Source: Sphingomonas sp. J315 (GTDB taxonomy: Bacteria > Pseudomonadota > Alphaproteobacteria > Sphingomonadales > Sphingomonadaceae). From it: a stretch of DNA of 64,000 nt. This document shows positions 61,464-64,000 of this stretch, in pieces. Made by a program: the position numbers and the translations under genes. Where the stretch lies: assembly GCF_024666595.1 (NCBI RefSeq), contig NZ_CP088296.1:2904501-2968500 (forward strand). Direction: 5' to 3'. The notes below the pieces were generated by a model that saw only the letters and a list, made by a program, of their open reading frames with translations, was not told the DNA's origin and did not search any database. Within the stretch, counting starts at the first letter, position 1; every line of letters starts with the position of its first letter.

Positions 61464-62735
61464 TCAAGTCTCCCGCCGCGCCCACCGGTATAGCGGCAAC
61501 GCCGTCAGCATTAACGCAAGGCTCCACGCGCTAGCCTCGGTCCCTGCGCCCCATAGTGCCCACAGGCAGAAGGGCAGGGCGAGCGCGGCCGGGATGAGGG
61601 CGACGCGGCGCACTAGCCCGGCGACGCAGATTGCGAGATAGAACCACAGCGCCGAGGACGTTGTCAGCAGGATCGCGAACTCCATCGCCTTGCTGAGGCT
61701 CCGGTCGGCAGTGGACGCGACGAGCAGGGTGGCGAGGATGCTGGCCAACAGCAACCCGACCACCGGCGCATCCTTTGCGTTCACCCGGCCGAACCATGCG
61801 GGCAGCAGCCCCGCGCGCGTCATGCCGAGCGGCAGCTCACCCTGCACCAGCACCCAGCAATTGAGCGCGCCTATCGCAGAAATCGCGGCGAAGACCGCGA
61901 CGAACTTGCCCGCGCCGCTCCCCAGGTAAGTTTCGACGAACAGCGTGAACGGCGCGGTCGACCCGGCGACCTTGTCTGCGGGCAGGTTGAAAGCGATGCC
62001 CGTGCCCACCACGACATAGAGCAGACCGACCAGCGCTGTGCCGATCATCGTCGCGCGCAGGATGTTGCGACCGGGATCGCGCACGCGTTCGGCGACCAGC
62101 CCCGCCGCTTCGAAGCCGACCAACGGAAATAATGTCAGCGTGACCGCAGCCGTCAGCCCACCATAGCCCGGCCCGGTGCCCGGCCAGACCGGTGCGCTCG
62201 CTCGCTCCGATCCGGCGAGCCACAGGACGATGCCGATCACGAAGATCAGCGGCAGAAGCTTCAGCACGGTCGTCGCCACCTGAATCTGCCCCGCCAGCCG
62301 CGCACCGGCCATGTTGGTCAGGGTGAACAGCCAGATCAGCCCCGCCGTCGCGATTGCGCTGTTGACGGGACTCGCCACGAACCAGGGCTCCAGCGCGCCG
62401 AGATAGCCGACTGCCGACCCGGCGATCGCCGCTACCGCCGTCCAGTTGGAAATCCAGTAGCTCCATCCGACCAGCGCGCCCGTGGTCGGCCCCAGCACCG
62501 CGCCGGTGACGGCAACCGCGCTCGTCTGCTCGGGCGTCTGCCGACTGAGCATGGCCATCACATAGCCGATCGCCATTACGCCGGCGATGCTGATGATCCA
62601 TGCGATCACCGCGATCCAACCATAGGGTGCGATGTACGCGGGCAACTGGAAGATGCCGGCACCTATCATCCCGCCGACCACCATCGCGGTCGCTGTCCAC
62701 ATGCCGAACGGGCGCCTGTCCATGGTCATCTTCAT
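61464..62735 (-). CDS. APC-family amino acid permease
   Basis: A 423-residue transporter with about twelve helices. The first helix carries the APC substrate motif VVGGMIGAGIFQLPAYIAPYGW; TLFPLVGFEAAGLVAERVRDPGRNI in helix 6 and the GMTRAGLLPAWFGRVNAKDAPVVGLLL loop are typical of the amino acid/polyamine/organocation family. It imports or exchanges amino acids or amines across the inner membrane; the substrate is unknown. The neighbouring genes suggest a catabolic context. Confidence 0.9.
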   Translation of the reverse strand: MKMTMDRRPFGMWTATAMVVGGMIGAGIFQLPAYIAPYGWIAVIAWIISIAGVMAIGYVMAMLSRQTPEQTSAVAVTGAVLGPTTGALVGWSYWISNWTAVAAIAGSAVGYLGALEPWFVASPVNSAIATAGLIWLFTLTNMAGARLAGQIQVATTVLKLLPLIFVIGIVLWLAGSERASAPVWPGTGPGYGGLTAAVTLTLFPLVGFEAAGLVAERVRDPGRNILRATMIGTALVGLLYVVVGTGIAFNLPADKVAGSTAPFTLFVETYLGSGAGKFVAVFAAISAIGALNCWVLVQGELPLGMTRAGLLPAWFGRVNAKDAPVVGLLLASILATLLVASTADRSLSKAMEFAILLTTSSALWFYLAICVAGLVRRVALIPAALALPFCLWALWGAGTEASAWSLALMLTALPLYRWARRET

Positions 62736-62850
62736 CCCCCGCGCGCAGAATGGTCTGGCGGGGTACCGAAGTAAATCTCAGTAGACCTTGGCGGGTGCTG
62801 CGATGCCAATTGGGCAGCCAGCATAGTGCTCCCTGCCGACCCGACAGGGC

Positions 62851-62998
62851 GACAGGCGCCGATTTGAACCGGTCAAGCGCGGTTATGTCGAGGCGCGCCA
62901 TTCGTCGAGCGAAGTCATTTCGGAAGGGGACCTCGTCGAGATTGCCGCGGGGATTGAGCGCTTCGGGGCGTTGTCGACCTCGGACGAGTGCGATTTTG
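62851..62998 (+). pseudogene. Fragment of an MNT-HEPN gene (HEPN C-terminus)
   Basis: Translating from GAC at 62851 gives DRRRFEPVKRGYVEARHSS then a GDLVEIAAGIERF stretch, a close match to the C-terminal HEPN region of the protein at 31436 (RRFELLKRAYVEARYSSSYAI, EDLDAIAVAVQRL). The rest of the gene is missing on both sides. It is a decayed paralogue and probably not functional. Confidence 0.7.
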
Positions 62999-63005
62999 CT
63001 CGAGA

Positions 63006-64000
63006 TCAGCTCAACTTCAGGAACTTCAGCATGTTCTCCCGAAAAAGCAGCGCGCTCTTTGACCCCCAGAAGCAGTGATTGGCTACCGCGTCACGCAGGT
63101 TGCTGAGATAGGCGTGTGCCCGTGCATCCTGGCCCACCATGATCCAGTCAGATCCGAAAAGGACGTATTCCCCTTGGCTGTTCGCCTCGCGGCAGGCGGA
63201 CGCGAAGAAATCGAGTACGTCGTTCGCGCTGCCTGAAAGGATGTCGTCGTCGTAACTCATGTCGACATAGATCTGTGCACCAGGTCGGCCATCTGAAGCT
63301 GGCTTGTTCAGTCGCAGGATCTCGACAAGAAGCGCCCTGTTTTCGACTGACCGTCGGAAGTGACCAAGGCAAACGCGCAAGGGGTTGCCGCCCCAGCCTT
63401 GAACCTGTTTCGCGCGTTCGATCCAAAATCTTGGGCTGGCCCTGACGCCGGCACCTTCCATCGATGCCATGCTGTTTGCCGCATGCGCCAGGAGCGGGAC
63501 ATCGAGCTCCGCGCTTGCCCTGAAGAACTGGTCCAGCGAAATGTCGACCTCGCGACCGACACGCGCGATATCCCAGCCTTGCTTGGTCCACCAGGTGCGA
63601 ACCTCGCGCGCGCCGCGTTCGCCGTGCGAGACATCAAGGTCGCCATTCGATGACGCACGAAAGCCCATGGGTGGATAGAGTTTGAAGCCCCGGATGCGAT
63701 GCGAGGCGGCCTGATTGGCTGCCTGCTCGGCCCGGATCCAGTCCAGCATCGTCTCCAAGTACGGTCTGGTTCCCGACAGGCGTTCGCCGGCGTGGCGCAG
63801 CGGGTCGTAGCCGGCAAAGGTGTGCAGCGTAATGGGACTGCCTTCCCGCTTTGCGATGCTGGCATATCGCGTCCAGAACGCAACCTGATCTGATTGCTTC
63901 GACGCTTGGTCGGGGCGGTCGCCAAGCCACCGGTCGAAGTCGACCAGAAGATTGATCGCATGATCGACCCTCGCGTTCGACGCCTTGATCGTGTCGCGAT
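63006..64000 (-). CDS. Amidohydrolase family protein (partial, runs off the window)
   Basis: The frame is open from the stop at 63006 to the window edge, giving at least 331 residues; the true start lies beyond 64000. Amidohydrolase marks are SPITLHTFAGYDPLRHAG, GFKLYPPMGF, VPLLAHAANSMAS (a metal-site His), RVCLGHFRRS and the C-terminal FGSDWIMVGQD with the catalytic-type aspartate. It belongs to the TIM-barrel family resembling decarboxylases and metal-dependent hydrolases. The substrate is unknown; with the Rieske oxygenase and permease it suggests catabolism of an organic compound. Confidence 0.8.
   Translation of the reverse strand, partial: RDTIKASNARVDHAINLLVDFDRWLGDRPDQASKQSDQVAFWTRYASIAKREGSPITLHTFAGYDPLRHAGERLSGTRPYLETMLDWIRAEQAANQAASHRIRGFKLYPPMGFRASSNGDLDVSHGERGAREVRTWWTKQGWDIARVGREVDISLDQFFRASAELDVPLLAHAANSMASMEGAGVRASPRFWIERAKQVQGWGGNPLRVCLGHFRRSVENRALLVEILRLNKPASDGRPGAQIYVDMSYDDDILSGSANDVLDFFASACREANSQGEYVLFGSDWIMVGQDARAHAYLSNLRDAVANHCFWGSKSALLFRENMLKFLKLS

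Noticed and set aside
1..64000. CRISPR arrays, tRNA and rRNA genes
   Set aside because: I saw no regularly spaced 25-40 base repeats and no tRNA cloverleaf or rRNA-like segment while reading; a dedicated scan would be needed to exclude a tRNA.

Overview
The window reads as part of a high-GC alphaproteobacterial genome, most likely a sphingomonad (Sphingomonadales). The grounds are the fused PhaAB-type Mrp antiporter, the FixLJ pair, the astexin-type lasso peptide genes with a dedicated isopeptidase, the LuxI-PhyH neighbourhood and the coding style. This is inferred from gene content; no rRNA or tRNA gene is visible.

Layout. 1-6.4 kb: an orphan MreB paralogue, a uracil-DNA glycosylase family protein, a MarR/DUF488 pair, an IS3 remnant and a damaged TPR gene. 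6.1-10.3 kb: an oxygen/NO module in which alternative oxidase, a globin, a truncated globin and a DUF1971 protein run leftward, divergent from fixL-fixJ. 10.3-13 kb: a DMT permease and a glutamate-synthase-like protein. 13.7-19.6 kb: the mrpABCDEFG cation/proton antiporter operon and a PA2169-type protein. 19.75-20.59 kb: a complete IS5-family element. 20.6-28.4 kb: a copper island with copCD, a CnrYXH-type ECF sigma module, a CueR-like regulator with its promoter, a glutaredoxin-MauE fusion, copA and copB. 28.8-30.4 kb: a single-domain response regulator and a GAF/HisKA_2 kinase.

30.6-59.4 kb looks like an accessory region carrying pieces of an integrative mobilisable element: tyrosine recombinase, MNT-HEPN protein, DUF3363 relaxase, lytic transglycosylase, TraF peptidase, AlpA-like HTH, DUF736, ParB-like, DUF2958, ArdC-like, then DUF2285, a MarR-like protein, RadC and a membrane-anchored LuxR-type HTH. 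No type IV secretion, VirD4 or ParA genes are present here. Between its halves lies the main cargo (43.4-55.2 kb), a lasso peptide system. Rightward it has fecI, fecR, a TonB-dependent receptor and an Atxe2-type isopeptidase. Leftward it has luxR, luxI, phyH, a GntR regulator, the precursor peptide, the B protein and the C cyclase. A quorum-sensing circuit would therefore sit upstream of a lasso peptide and its uptake and degradation system. 60.1-64 kb holds a Rieske oxygenase, an amino-acid permease and a partial amidohydrolase, interleaved with gene debris.

A quality note: four genes (fixL, mrpD, copD, phyH) each appear broken by one surplus base in a run of 6-7 G or C. This pattern suggests sequencing error more than biology, so these genes are probably intact in the organism.
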